Positions 12,411 to 24,819 of a stretch of 64,000 bases of DNA are shown one piece after another; positions within the stretch are counted from its first letter, which is position 1; each line of letters starts with the position of its first letter. The translations under genes were made by a program, and so were the position numbers. This stretch comes from Delphinus delphis. Its lineage: Eukaryota; Chordata; Mammalia; Artiodactyla; Delphinidae. A model generated the notes under the pieces. It did no database searches and had not been told where the DNA came from. It was given only the letters and a program-made list of their open reading frames with translations. Location: positions 9,076,680 through 9,140,679 of the forward strand of contig NC_082703.1 of assembly GCF_949987515.2 (NCBI RefSeq). Direction: 5' to 3'.

Positions 12411-12604
12411 TATAAGTATACTGAGCCCACAGTTGAGGGGTAAGGGACCCTGGCCATGGAAAGAGGCAAGTTTCTAATTCCTACTACTGTCTCTGAACCA
12501 GAACCTAAAAATTAGTACTCTAGTTCAGCCAGGAGAAGAAGTGGTTCTTCATACTTATTAAATAATCATACTTTTGCTGATGATAAAAGGCAAAATCTGA
12601 GGGT

Positions 12605-12925
12605 TTCTGTTTCAGATGAACTTATCTACAAAACAGGGTTACAGTTATAGAAAACAAACTTATGGTAACAAAATAGTAAGGGCAGGGAGGGACAAATTGG
12701 GAGACTGGGATTGACATATACACACTACTATATATAAAATAGGTAACTAATAAGGACCTACTGTATAGCACAGGGAACTCTACTCAATACTCTGTAATGA
12801 CCTACATGGGAAAAGAATCTAAAAAGGAGTGGATAGATGTATATGTATAACTGAACCACTTTGCTGTACACCTGAAACTAACACAGCATTGTAAATCAGC
12901 TATACTCCACTAAAAATATTTTTTA
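12605..12925 (+). mobile_element. 5'-truncated L1 3' end, sense
   Basis: Sense copy of the cetartiodactyl L1 3'UTR: 'aaaacaaacttatggtaac', 'aaattgggagactggga', 'gtatagcacagggaactc', 'cctgaaactaacacagcattg', then a short degraded A/T tail. Extra 5' sequence compared with the copy at 5572. No clear TSD, so it is probably older. Confidence 0.88.
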
Positions 12926-12929
12926 GAAA

Positions 12930-14310
12930 GTTCAATAATTTGGGGTAATTAGAGCCATAGGATTATTTCATAAATTTTCTGGAAAATTGTCCCTATCTTC
13001 CACTTTGCTTTGACTATGGATACCAGCTCACAGAGTTCTGAGATGAGTTCGCAAAATACCCATGGAGCCCCGTCAGAAAAGTGCCTCCTGTGCAGTTAAA
13101 GTTTGGGTTCTGAGGTTTCCAGGCAACAAGTCATGTACCTGGCATGATAGCTTCCTGGAAACATTAGCAGAAGCAACTCAGACATGCCTAACTCTGTAGA
13201 TGTGCACAGGTCAGGCTTCTAAGTTATTTCCTGACATTAGAGCAAATTCTAATAAGAATCCTTGGAACACGCAGCCTATCAGTCATCATATGGATTTAAT
13301 CTCATTCCATTCAAAAGCAACAATGGGTTGGGGGAGAAAACAAAACCCTTTAAAATAAGAAAATAAACAACGATTACTGTTAAGAAATCACCTGCCCTTT
13401 TCCATGCTGCTTCTGACCTCTGTGTGCTAGCCTCCTTTCTTTTTCCATTTCCCAAAGTCAATCAACCAATTGATCAATCGGCAAGTCTTGTAATTCTACT
13501 ATGACAGGTGTATTTTTATCAGGTGATTAGAGGTTAAAAGTCTTGTCTGCAATACATAGTTCCTATACTCTAAAGATTTTACCATTCTCTAAGAAAGTCA
13601 AATAAGGACGCTGGAAACTTCTTTTCACTCCCTTGATGGTAATTAGGGATTTGGGGGAGGGGAGGGATGAACAGGCAGAATGTAGTTAGATATGTAGAGC
13701 AGCGAAACTTTCTGTGTGATGCTGTAATGGTGGATACGTGTTATTATACATTTATCAAAACTTGTAGAGTGTACAATGCCAAGAGTGAACCCTAATGTAA
13801 ATTACGGACTTTGGGTAATGATGACAAGCCAGTGTAGGTTCACTGATTTTTATAATTGTACTACTCTGGTGTGGGATGTTGGTAGTGGGAAAGGCTATAA
13901 GGTGTGAAGCAGGAGGTTTATGGGACCTCTCTTTACTTTCTACTCAATTTTACTATGGACGTAAAATACTCTGAAGTTTATTTTTAAAATAAATATTGAT
14001 GCTATATATCTGCAGCTCTGAAGAGAAGCAAACCAGGATAAGAAGTATCAAGAGTGAGATGGCTATTTCAGAGAAAGTGGTCAGGGGAAGCATCTGGGGG
14101 GGGGAGATGGCACAGGCGCTGACACCTGCGGGAAGTGAATGAGCCATGGGGACACCTGAGGGAAGGACATTCCAGGCAAAGGGAACAAGTACAATCACAA
14201 AAAACTAATAGAAAAGAAAATATCGGTGCATTTCTATTTGAGGCCATTAACCAAGTAGTGGATGTAGCAACAACAGATAATAAAACAGGTGAGAAAAAAT
14301 AGTCTCAAAT
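12930..14310. other. Unassigned stretch
   Basis: No gene or nameable repeat. A purine-rich run with a string of eight or more Gs sits near 14095-14106. Frames up to 81 codons are not protein-like. Confidence 0.5.
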
Positions 14311-14323
14311 CTCAGAATACTTT

Positions 14324-14616
14324 ATTTACTTATTTATTTTTGGCTGCGTTGGGTCTTTGCTGCTGCACGTGGGCTTTCTCTAGTTGCGGAGAGCTGGAGC
14401 TACTCTTCGTTGTGGTGTGTGGGCTTCTTTTGTTGCAGAGCACGGTCATCCGGGCTTCAGTAGATGTGGCTCGCGGGCTCTAGAGTGCAGGCTCAGTAGT
14501 TGTGGCGCACGGGCTTAGTTGCTCCGCGGCATGTGGGATCTTCCCGGACCAGGGCTCAAACCCGTGTCCCCTGCATTGGCAGGCGGATTCTTAACCACTG
14601 CGTCACCAGAGAAGCC
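14324..14616 (-). mobile_element. CHR-type SINE, long form, with TSD
   Basis: ATTT-rich tail, long-form body ('ggctgcgttgggtctttgctg', 'ctctagttgcggagagc') and revcomp head 'cgtcaccagagaagccc'. The TSD ctcagaatacttt is present at 14311-14323 and 14617-14629 (left copy reads ctcagaatacttt before the ATTT run). Confidence 0.95.
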
Positions 14617-14639
14617 CTCAGAATACTTTTAAAAGAACT

Positions 14640-16250
14640 GCCTGGCTAATCTACCTTTTATTCATTTATTTTTGCCAAAGGGTAGCTGTTAGAATCATTT
14701 GTTTTCTTTAAAGTTGTATTTCGACATATTTATTCCATTAAAATTTATGTAACGACTCCTATGCACCAGTCACTGTCTTTCCTTGTTTAAGCATTTGTCA
14801 CCACTTACCTGCTCTATTACAGTTTCTTTCTTCATGGTCATGTGGACTTTAGTCTCACCTGTACTGATACAATCTCTCTTGATCTACAGTAACTTTTCCT
14901 GCAAGAAAGATCTATCCTATGCTTGCTAAATTTAACACTAAAAATAACTGTTATCCACCAAAATGAGCCAAATTTCTGAAAGCATTGTGAATTCTATGGA
15001 ATAAACATGTAATCAAATGATCCTAAATTTGGGAATAAAGCAAAACATTGACTGTGTAAAAGTTTAATATCATACTAGAGCGCTGTCCAACATTTTATCT
15101 AAGGGCCAACTGACTCTCTTGGGGATTCTATGTTCAACATAATATTTACCATCGATTATGGCCCAAATATTTTATAACTGCATAAAAGCTAGAGGTTAAC
15201 TTTTAGAATAATGGTAAAACAAGGTGATTTTATTTTTTGTAATGAGAAAAGATAACTTAAAGCCCATGATTTTATTGCAATGTAAGATACGAATATTTAT
15301 TTTAAATCTAATGTAAACATCTTAGGTCAGTGTTCTACTTTATGTCACTGATTATATAAAATCTCATTTCTTTTATATATTTTTTGAATCAGTTTTTTTC
15401 CAATCACTGGTTTCCTCTTTAATGAATTAAATTAAAATGTTGACAAATGATCACTATTTATTTACATAAGAATTACATTTTTAATATTTTGAGAATTAAG
15501 CTTTGACACATGATTGATTTTATGATATGAAATTCAACTAGCTAAGACCAGAATTAAATATAGCTTTATTGTATAAATTCTGAATATTATCTATGTGTGA
15601 AACTGTTCCACAGATGTATTCAAACACATCTACAATCACACTTGCAAAATATCCTTTTGGGAGTTATAAATGCTTTGAAAATCAATTTTCCTTAATTTGA
15701 TTTAGGATTTCCTAGCAAATACGAATTCTAAATAGGATTTCAAAGATGGAAAAGTTTGATTTAGAACATTTAAATATGGGTAACATTTCTCTGTAATATT
15801 TTGACTGCTTTGCATGAAAGCTCAGTAAAGAAACTGAGTAATGAGTACCTTTAGATACCATGAAACTAGGGGATAAAGTGTTTTTAATTATTGACACTTA
15901 AAATGTAACCCAAAGCATTAAGTTGGTAGCAAATTTGTGCTCATAAAGTGAAAAAAGCTGTGGTCAAAACTACCTGTAGAAAATTATTTTAGACAGACCA
16001 GAAATAAGAAAACCTGGAAGTTTATCAAAAAGACTGTATAATTCCTGGAAAGCAGAGATCTTTATTATTACATGTTGTAGCATGATACTACTCACATTTC
16101 AAGATGCTTGGTAAATCCTTGAAGTTATTTATGGTGAATTGGCATCAACATAAATTAGGGATTTGCTAGTAGGAATTAAAATATAAGAATAAATCAAGAT
16201 AGTACCATAAATTCTGGAAATAGCAAAGCTGCACCAGTAAACTAGGTTCA
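14640..16250. other. Unassigned AT-rich stretch
   Basis: Strongly AT-rich with no named repeat or gene. Short frames such as the 61-codon minus frame at 15712-15897 are compositional. Confidence 0.5.
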
Positions 16251-16252
16251 GA

Positions 16253-16510
16253 ACGGCATAGTGCTAAGTATGAATATTGGAGTTGACTTCCTGGGTTCAA
16301 ATTCTAGCTTAGTCTAGTATTAGCGGCAGGACCTTGAGTAAATTATTTAAGCTCTCTGAGCTTCATTTTCCTCATCAGTAAAGTGAGGTTAATAATTACG
16401 CCAAAAGTATAGAGTTGTAAAAATTAAACTAGTTGACAAATAAAAAGGACTTAGAAGAATTCCTAGCACAAAATATGTGCTATGTGAGTCTTAACTACCA
16501 TTATTATTAT
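16253..16510 (+). mobile_element. MIR SINE relic
   Basis: Nearly the whole MIR order is visible: 'cctgggttcaaattctagc', 'aggaccttgagtaaattattt', 'ctctgagcttcattttcctcatc', ending with ATT repeats at about 16498-16512. Confidence 0.88.
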
Positions 16511-16749
16511 AAGTATTAATTGTACATGGGAGACAAAAGAGGAGTCAAAGTAACTTCAGGGTCAAATGACATTGTTGCTTCTAATGGTTAGTAAGTTAAA
16601 TAAACAAAGCTTATGAAATACACAATGCTTTCCTGGCTCAGTGACCATAAAATTTTCCTAAGGAATTGCCTATTAGATTTTTGTCTGATGAACAATTTTG
16701 AACACATTTAATCCAGATTTATAAACTCAGAACATCAAGAGAGATTCTT

Positions 16750-16943
16750 TTTTTTTTTCTTTTTAACTATTTATTTATTTGGTTGCACAAGGTGTTAGTT
16801 GCAGCAGGCGGGCTCCTTAGTTATGGCATGCAAACTCTTAGTTGCAGCATGCATATGGGATCTAGTTCCCTGACCAGGGATCGAACCCGGGCCTCCTGCA
16901 TTGGGAGTGCGGAGTCTTATCCACTGCACCACTAGGGAAGTCC
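16750..16943 (-). mobile_element. Older tRNA-derived SINE (CHR-1-like)
   Basis: T-rich tail, then 'tagttgcagcatgcatatgggatctagttccctgaccagggatcg' in antisense, ending at 'ccactagggaagtcc'. The B box is of the GGTTCGA/GATCGAAC type. The body differs from the young copies and the flanks (gagattctt and ggattctt) are only roughly alike, so it belongs to an older subfamily. Confidence 0.88.
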
Positions 16944-16959
16944 TGAGAGAAAGGATTCT

Positions 16960-18679
16960 TAGAAACTGTTCAGTCTTATTGATCTAGTCTTCAATTTGTA
17001 TCAAAATCAGTGGTAGATTGCTTAATAATAAAGACACCTGGTTAATCTCCAAAATCCACTGACTCAGAGATTGCACAGAAATCTCTTCTTCAGATTATTC
17101 TGATGCAATAAAAATTTGAGAAATACTCATCTATAGTCCAATTACCTTCTTTTACACATTGGGAAACTAGGTCTAGTGACATGAACTGGCTCAGACAAGC
17201 TCCTGTTCTTCATGACACCTCTGGGTTCAGAACCTTTGCCTCCTGTGTCCAGACTGGTGCACATCTCAATGAAGGGTGCAGAGTGCAAGGCAAGATTTGC
17301 CTCCACCCAACACCCTGATGAGCAGAGGGCTGATGCATCCATGTGGGCTCTGATTGAGCAGGCATGATACCTTCCTATTCACCTGCACCTTGAAAAGAAA
17401 TGTCTGATCTGTTGCTTAGCAATGGCATCGCTCTGGAGTTTCCAGATTGCAGCAAAGAAAAGAAAGAGGGGGTAGTTGATTACTAAATAAGCTCCCACTC
17501 ATTTTCATGCTTCTTCCAACAAAGTGATACATTTCTAACCTTTCTACCAATGAGGAGAATGCAGGAACTTGGCAAAGAGGACAGTGACACAGTACCATCT
17601 TTTATTTGCTAAAGATGATTCCTTTTCTGAGACTTGGGCTAGAAGAGATGACTGAGGTGTCAGAATACACACTGATCTTTATTTTTTCTTTCTCATCAAA
17701 AGCGTAAGACATAGCCCAGAAAATTGCTGCCTTTAAGAGCTATTTCTTGCCATTGCTTTAAATGTCCCCCTACCCTTTATTTTCACTGCACTTGAAATTT
17801 CCTCTGCAGGAAATTCCACTCGAGGCTCAAGGAGACTTCTGGCAGCAGTGAGGAGTGAGATATGCCTAGTGGACAGTTGCTGGAAAGATGTAATAGTTCC
17901 ATTTTCTGTCAAACAGCCGCATGCATGTTGGTAAATGTCAAGCATCTCCACTAGCAGCTGGAAAAATGAAGCCACAGAATGTCTTGTTTATTACCCCACA
18001 GCTTCTTAACCTGCACAGGAAACATACCTTTGTTTCACCATGTGGTTCAGAATATTAATAGCATCTCTATCTGGGATAGATTTATTCTCCCTTTTAACAA
18101 TAAATATGTCTATTTTTCTTCCTCTCACTTGTCTTCCCACCAGCTCAACTCAAAAGTCATCGGAGGAGGATATTTGCCAAATCAGCTCTCAAACTGAGAA
18201 AAAGAGAACCCTCCTACAGTTAATTCAAGCATATACTAAGTTGTATGTTGTGTGAGGATCAACTGAGTCATATAGTGAGATCATGAAATGTGAATAGAGT
18301 CATCATGAAAATGAGAATTTCATCATTATTATGACATGAGCATCTCTCAAATATCAGGAATCAAAATTATATGATCATTTCTTATGATATCAACATATAA
18401 ACTTCTTATTTTCTGTGTTAATGCTCTACCCAATCTGATTTTCAGCCTGTATTTTCTACATATAGTTATTGAGGAAATGCTTGAATTCCTTTCTATGGGT
18501 GCTATTTTATTTGGGGAAAACTATTTCTAGGAACCAAAGCATCATATGAAAAAGATCATATAATGAAATTTCTCTTTTATAGATTATGATATTGAGGCTA
18601 AAAAGGTTAAGTTAATCCGAGTGATAATATCACGGTGATAGAAGCACCATGGTTTCCTGTTTCCCGGTCCATTCGGTTG
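16960..18679. other. Unassigned stretch
   Basis: No gene or nameable repeat. The 60-80 codon minus-strand frames at 17142-17975 have no matching exon signals or protein-like patterns that I recognise. Confidence 0.5.
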
Positions 18680-19224
18680 AACAAATATGGTGAATGAATG
18701 AGTTCATTTAGCAGGCGCTGTGCCAGGCACTAGGCCAGAGTGAGCAAGAGAGCAGGGGAAATGGTGATTAAGTTCAATGAGCGTGAGAGAAGAGCTAAGG
18801 GGACGGTTGTAGGTGGGACAGGGATCAGATACGACTGCTTGGAATGACTGTAAGCAAAAGTGGGACCTGACTGTGAGTTAACATTTATTCTTGCTTCATC
18901 TTTTCTTGTCTGAGATGATAAAAGAATAAAGTCATGGAGTTGACAGAGAGACAGGGAGAGATTCATGGAGTTGAAAGAGAGGTGTGTGTGTGGGTGCAGT
19001 GCAAGGCGATTCATTTCATTACGTCTGGAATGGCTGGAACACAGAGGGGGAGCCTGGGGAAATGTAAACCAGTCCCGTTATACTAAGGATCTGACTTATT
19101 CTAACAACAATTGGGAGTTGCTGAAAAGTCTTAACGGAGTAGTTACAGTGGTCATTTCATCAAACCACATGAAAATTGGGGGCTGAAGCAAGGCAAAGTT
19201 TGGCACCATGGACGCGTGGAAAGT
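18680..19224. repeat. Probable ancient repeat, family not assigned
   Basis: 'gcgctgtgccaggcactaggccagagtgagcaag' and the A/G-rich text after it resemble a mammal-wide repeat type also seen near 42940-43660. The young SINE pair is inserted at its right end. I cannot name the family. Confidence 0.4.
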
Positions 19225-19238
19225 AAGCTGAATGATTT

Positions 19239-19559
19239 TTTTTTTTTTTTAAGAAGATGTTGGGGGTAGGAGTTTATTAATTAATTTATTTATTTTTGCT
19301 GTGTTGGGTCTTCGTTTCCGTGCGAGGGCTTTCTCTAGTTGTGGCAAGTGGGGGCCACTCTTCATCGCGGTGTGCGGACCTCTCACTATCGCGGCCTCTC
19401 TTTTTGCGGAGCACAGGCTCCAGACACGCAGGCTCAGTAGTTGTGGCTCACGGGCCAAGTTGCTCCGTGGCATGTGGGATCCTCCCAGACCAGGGCTCGA
19501 ACCTGTGTCCCCTGCATTAGCAGGCAGATTCTCAGCCACAGCGCCACCAGGGAAGCCCC
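19239..19559 (-). mobile_element. CHR-type SINE of intermediate structure with extra 3' segment
   Basis: From right to left (sense): head, B box GGTTCGAGCCC, a middle like the short form ('ggcctctctttttgcggagcac', 'cctctcactatcgcgg'), then the distal part of the long form ('ctctagttgtggcaag', 'gtgttgggtcttcg'). After the AAAT-type tail comes a 24-bp non-SINE stretch (19251-19274) and then a second A tail (T run 19237-19250). The TSD is agctgaatgattt at 19226-19238 and 19560-19572. Confidence 0.93.
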
Positions 19560-19575
19560 AGCTGAATGATTTTTT

Positions 19576-19891
19576 AAAAAATTTATTTATGTGTTTATTT
19601 ACTTTTGGCTGCCTTGGGTCTTCGTTGCTGCGCGGGCTTTTCTCTAGTTGCAGTGAGCAGGGGCTACTCTTCATCGTGGTGCACGGGCTTCTCATTGCGG
19701 TGGCTTCTCTTGTTACCGAGCACAGGCTCTAGGTGCTTGGGCTTCAGTAGCTGTGGCACGTGGGCTCAGTAGTTGTGGCGCACGGGCTTAGTTGCTCGGC
19801 GGCATGTGGGATCTTCCCCGGACCAGGGTTCGAACCCATGTCCCCTGCATTGGCAGGCGGATTCTTAACCACTGTGCCACGATGGAAGCCC
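19576..19891 (-). mobile_element. CHR-type SINE, long form, in the same target site
   Basis: Long-form body from 'ttttggctgccttgggtcttcg' to the revcomp head 'ccacgatggaagcc'. Its left flank agctgaatgatttttt (19560-19575) is also the right TSD of the preceding SINE, and its right flank is aagctgaatgattt (19892-19905). The target sequence therefore occurs three times, separated by two SINEs. Confidence 0.94.
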
Positions 19892-20109
19892 AAGCTGAAT
19901 GATTTGAGGGATCTTAAAATCAAGTCCTTCTGTCTCCAAATATATCTCCTGTCCACCTGTTACTGTTCCCAACATCCCAGACTTTACTTTCTCCATCAGT
20001 ATCATCAGTGTGAAGTCTTCATGTGGAGCAGTCAGTCAACAAGGAGTCAGGGGACAGACACCCACAAACATGAGGTGAGAAAGGATCTTAATGGGGACCG
20101 AGGTAGAAG

Positions 20110-20340
20110 TGATATTCACAGCTCTCATTTAGCACTATTTAGTTTAGCTTTTTCTCATTCGTAATGAAATCCTGCTTACTAAAGGAACTTTCAAAACATC
20201 ATTAAGTCCACTATACTATGACCCAGAGAAAGTAAGTGACTTAGAGGTGTCAGATAACTAGGAAGTAGCCACAGTTGCACTAAGTTGCCCTAAGGTTCCT
20301 GGCTTCTGATCCAATATTCTTTCCACTATGCTGTAGCCGT
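20110..20340 (-). mobile_element. MIR SINE relic
   Basis: Antisense MIR phrases in order: 'gacccagagaaagtaagtgactta', 'ctaggaagtagcc', 'ggcttctgatccaatattctttccactatgct'. Diverged and no longer mobile. Confidence 0.7.
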
Positions 20341-22429
20341 TTTTGAGGATGAAGTTCAACTCTTCATCATTTTACCAATCACTGACCCATCAACCGTGGC
20401 TGTCATTTATCATGAATTCATCAAGCGTTTGTGCTGACTGCTTGTTCAGCAAGACCCTGAAACCACTGCCCTTCCTCCACAGGTTTTAATAATCCAGAGA
20501 AAGAAGCCAAGTCCATCCCTTTGGGAAGATGTAGAAAGTCATATATAAAGAGATAAAAGGAGAAAAAAGACTGTGATTAGAGACTACCGCTAAACCCTGG
20601 GAACATTGGGAACATCTCCCTACTTATTTAAGATGCCTGCCTTGGAATCCCTTCATTTAAATATTGTTAGCCCAAACTTAATTACTCTGCTGGTATCTGG
20701 GGTACTACTTAGCATCCCTGCCCCCTCACACACGTTCTTCCTTTCTGGCCCAGTCACCGCTTAATCCAGTAAAATAAAGTTAGTGATAAAATCCTCAGTT
20801 ACCAGATGTTCTGCATGGTCCTGCCACTGCTACTAATTGGCAAGGAAAAAAAAAATTCACATACTTAGGTGCCAAATAAAACAATCAACTTCAACTAGCA
20901 TTTTAGCTTAATCAGATAGATGAGATGGATTTTATTGAGTTTTATTTTTTTGCCCTCTTAGAGCAAATGTTCATGCTGGCTCTTTGAATATTTTGTCAGC
21001 ATAAATAAGTGCAATATTTTGAAGGCTTTGATTTCCAGGGAAAATTCATTCAGCTCTAAGTCTGGTTGTACCCTGGGCAGCTCTTCTATCTGCTCCCAGG
21101 CTTCAACATTTGGCCCAAAACATCTCCATGGAATTTGCCACAGAATGAGGACCCAGTAAACGTTAGCTAAAAGTGAATGCTTTCCTGTTCTATTTCAAGA
21201 ATATATATATATGATTGTTCAAGTCCTCTAAGCAGGTAACCAGGATGACTGAGGCTAATCTCAAGTTAGGACAAGGCAGGCTGTCAATGTTAAGGTTCTC
21301 ACCGTTCATGCAATGGCAAGAAAGGGGGTGCTTCGTAGTGATGAGGTGACTCAGGCTTCATAATGATCAAATTTGTTTTACTTTTCTTGAGATATTGCAC
21401 AAAAAGACAGCTTCCCGCTATCTATTTCTGACTCGAATTTCCTATGAGCCAGGCTTGGGTTCCAGCCAATGGGTTGCTGATTAGTTTGGGAAGAAAAGTC
21501 TTTATTATAAGTACAAAAAGATAAAATAAACTTAAAATCTCTCCTCTGGATATGTTGTGTTTTCTTTCTCCCAGAGATAATCAGGGGGAAAGCCTAGCCA
21601 GGATTTAAAATCTGTGTTTTACTCAGAGACGCTAATCAGTGCGACGTCTTTTGAGACTTTCTCTGATGATCAGTTATTCGTGAGGGAGAAATCATCATGC
21701 TCTTTGTTAAAGGCAAAACATTTTAAAAATAAAAATAAATTCTAACATCTAGCGGAGATGCTCACCCTTCGAGAAAGCAGTGCTTAATTGGAGCGAAAAT
21801 TCAAGGGCAGAGCAACAGCCTTCTTATTTCCTTCAAATCTAAGGGTTTATGAGCTCGGAAACTTAGAATTTAAAAACTCAAGTTTCAAGATTTTACTGTA
21901 AATTCCTCAGTTATCAAGTATTTGACCGATGTTCAGGTTAGAAGAAGAGAGGACACAAAAAACTTCTGGGAGAAATTTTAGAAAATGAAGTCTCTTCTAG
22001 GATCAGATCTTTTTATCGGCTCCTGCAGCAAAGACCCATGAGTTTTGTTAGAGAATACCTACCACGAAGGGTTAACATCAACCCAAAAAGAAGACAAGGT
22101 CTGGACAGAGCCCAGGAGTAAGGGACTCCAAATTCTCTTCTGTACTCAGCTATCTACTCTTATCTTTTATGCTCCTGTCTCGATACCACAGAGGGGCAGA
22201 TTCTCCATATTAGTTAGACTTCACTATAATAATCAACAGCTACAAAAATGAGGTTTCCACTGGTAAGTAAATAAAACTGCTATATGACACAATTGATTTC
22301 CTGACCCAAACTTGTGCCAGGGCAGAAGCAAAAGCAAAGGATGAGAGACTCAGATAAGAGAGGAACAGAAGAATACAGCGTGGGTTCATATGCCACAGAG
22401 ATCTCTGTCCTCTCTCTCAGCCTCTCTCA
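20341..22429. other. Unassigned, repeat-poor stretch
   Basis: I see no interspersed repeat that I can name over about 2 kb. Several isolated CpGs survive at 21640-21830 (for example gcgacgtc near 21641). No exon is evident. Confidence 0.5.
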
Positions 22430-22835
22430 GATCTCTGCTCTTAAAACTCACCCCCTCACTCCCTCTCTCCCAGGGCACTGGTCTTACTATTCCTCCAATA
22501 TGCAGTCACAACTTTGCACTGGCTCTTTCCTCTGCTGGGAGTGCTCTTCCAATGAGCTTACTGTTTAAATGTGCAACTATACACTCCCCCATTTCAAAAT
22601 TTGTATCTACTTTTCTAATTTTTGAAACATGTCTACAGCGCTTATCATCTTCTAATATACTATGTAGTTAGTTCATTAAGATTATCGTTTATTTCTGTCC
22701 CACCCTTGCTAAAATATAAGCTCTATGAGGGAAGGGGTCTTTCGTGTCTTATTCATGAATGTATCCCAAGAGTATCTAGAACAGTCATAGACTCAGAGTA
22801 GGTATTCAACACAATTTTGTTGAGTGAATGAATGG
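22430..22835 (+). mobile_element. L2 LINE 3' end relic
   Basis: L2 tail order: a C-rich part, then 'ataagctctatgagggaaggggtctttcgtg', 'gtatctagaacagtcatagactcagagtaggtattcaacac' and 'gttgagtgaatgaatgga'. Confidence 0.82.
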
Positions 22836-23039
22836 ATAAATGAATAATAAAACAGACTAAAAGTTTGGTTAGATAAAATGGGTGAGAGTTAAGCAAAAAT
22901 CATTTTCATAGGTTCATTCTAACAACTTCTTTTTCACCCATTGTTGATGAAATTCTCTAGAACCAGTTTGAAAATTAGTATCATTTTCTTCTCATCACAT
23001 GCAATAGACAAGAGTCAACTAATTCATTGCTCTAAAATT

Positions 23040-23250
23040 GTTAAGAGCATGGATTTTGAAGCCAGAAAGCTGTATCTCTGTCATTTGAAAGCAGTGGTTG
23101 CAGGTAAGTTCATCCTATTAAGAATACATTTCTCATTAAAATGGGAATAAGAATAGCCACTTCCCAAGGTTATTGTGAGTATTAATTATGATGTTTGTAA
23201 GGTTCCTAACACAGTGCCAGGTGGAAACTCCATAAATGTGCTTATTATGA
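23040..23250 (+). mobile_element. MIR SINE relic
   Basis: 'agagcatggattttgaagccagaaag', 'aaaatgggaataagaatagccacttcccaaggttattgtgag' and 'acagtgccaggtggaaactccataaatg' follow the MIR order in sense orientation. About 40 bases of the middle are rearranged or lost. Confidence 0.82.
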
Positions 23251-24815
23251 TTATATGATCCTTAAGTACCTCCCTGCCCTGACATTCTTAAAAGCCACAG
23301 ATGTATAACTGTGTATAACTGAATCAAATCAGAGATGGTATTGAGTGATTTGGCAAGTTTCCAGAGTGTACAGCTGGAATATGTACCATCAAGAGTGAAT
23401 TATTACATCTCACTGGGCCTCAGTTTCTCTTTAGTAGAAGGAGAATTTCAGTTAGCATCTGTGCTCTCAATATCGAGTATCAAATGCTACATTTAACAAC
23501 TGGGAAACGAAACCCTCTAGATCGTGATACGATGAATTACTTAAAACTTGTAGGTACTTTAGAGGGAAAATCAGCAAGGTGTTATCGATCTATATATTTT
23601 TGCAGCATGTACACATGTGCACACACACACAAACACACCTATAGTAAATTCTTCATAATTTGGCCCAAACGAATTCAGAATTCAAAAATCAACTATTTCA
23701 ATAAATATATGGCAAGGATGCAAAATTTGGAAGGTTTGGGGGTAGAAAATACTAGGATTAAAAAGGCAGAGTCACTAACTTTAATAGATGTGTGTCTGAA
23801 ACTTTGTATAGGAGAAAATGAAATAAAATAAGTGTGAAAATAGGTACCTAAAATGTCCACATTGTAAGAAAAGAAAGTATTTATAAATAGTGAGCTCAGA
23901 AAAGGCTTTACAAGGAGTTAACATTCATGTTAATTCTTGGATGAAAAGATTTTTGGTATATGCAGAGGGGTATCTTGGTAATTCTAGGATGAGGGTAATT
24001 CTAGGATATGTACAAAGTCAGGGAGGATTGAACATCTCTGCCCTGTCTAGGAATGTTAGTGATCAGCGGAGAAGGGAGTAAAAGTGTGAAAGAAGACGCT
24101 GCAGGATGATGAAGTGAGAAGCATTGGTTGGTACCATCACATGGAAGACTTTGAATATGAAGTAAAAAGTTTGGACTTGATTGCCCAAATCCTGAGGTCT
24201 TAGGTATTGGGGTAGGAAAAATAACATGAGCTGATTTATTCAGATAAGAAATTTGACAACCATGAAGGATGAATTGAAGAACCATTTATAGTTTGGGAGA
24301 CAAATACTAGCAATTGAATAATCTCATCAATCCTCAGCAATAGGAATGGAAAAGAGAAAAATGATGTAAGAGGGATTGAGTAGGTGGAGGTTTTACTTAA
24401 AGAGTTGTGCTGCTACTGTTGACTAATCCCTCCTACTTTCCTGGTTTTCCTTCCTCTTCAATTCCTTTGTCCCAGCCTTCCTCATGAGCTCCTTCCTCTG
24501 TCTACTCCGTATCATTCAGGAGTTCTGACTTTGGCCATCCTCTTGGGTTGAATAACTTAGTGAATGATTAGATATAAAAAACAGATAAAAAGCTGGGGTT
24601 AAATATTCCTGAAGTTTACGGTCTGAGAGATTGGGAGATTGCTTAAATGATCCCCAAATGCAGGTCAAATCTAATCCATTCTCCACGTGTTCACAGGCTG
24701 TACCTATTCAGCTGAAGATGGCTGGAGAAAAACATGTGTCATATTGATTGGATCTGTTTCCATTTTATTACCTCAAATCTCAAGTGGTTCCTCCATGCTG
24801 CCTGGCAATTCCACC
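23251..24815. other. Unassigned stretch
   Basis: No gene. A short CA-rich patch lies at 23615-23636. 'ggtaattctaggat' is repeated directly at 23975 and 23994. The 115-codon frame at 23484-23831 has no recognisable features. Confidence 0.5.
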
Positions 24816-24819
24816 ACAT

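Noticed and set aside
19249..19732. Frames of 143-148 codons on both strands
   Set aside because: They run across the two SINEs at 19239-19891. No codon-like conservation and the same motif appears in both SINEs.
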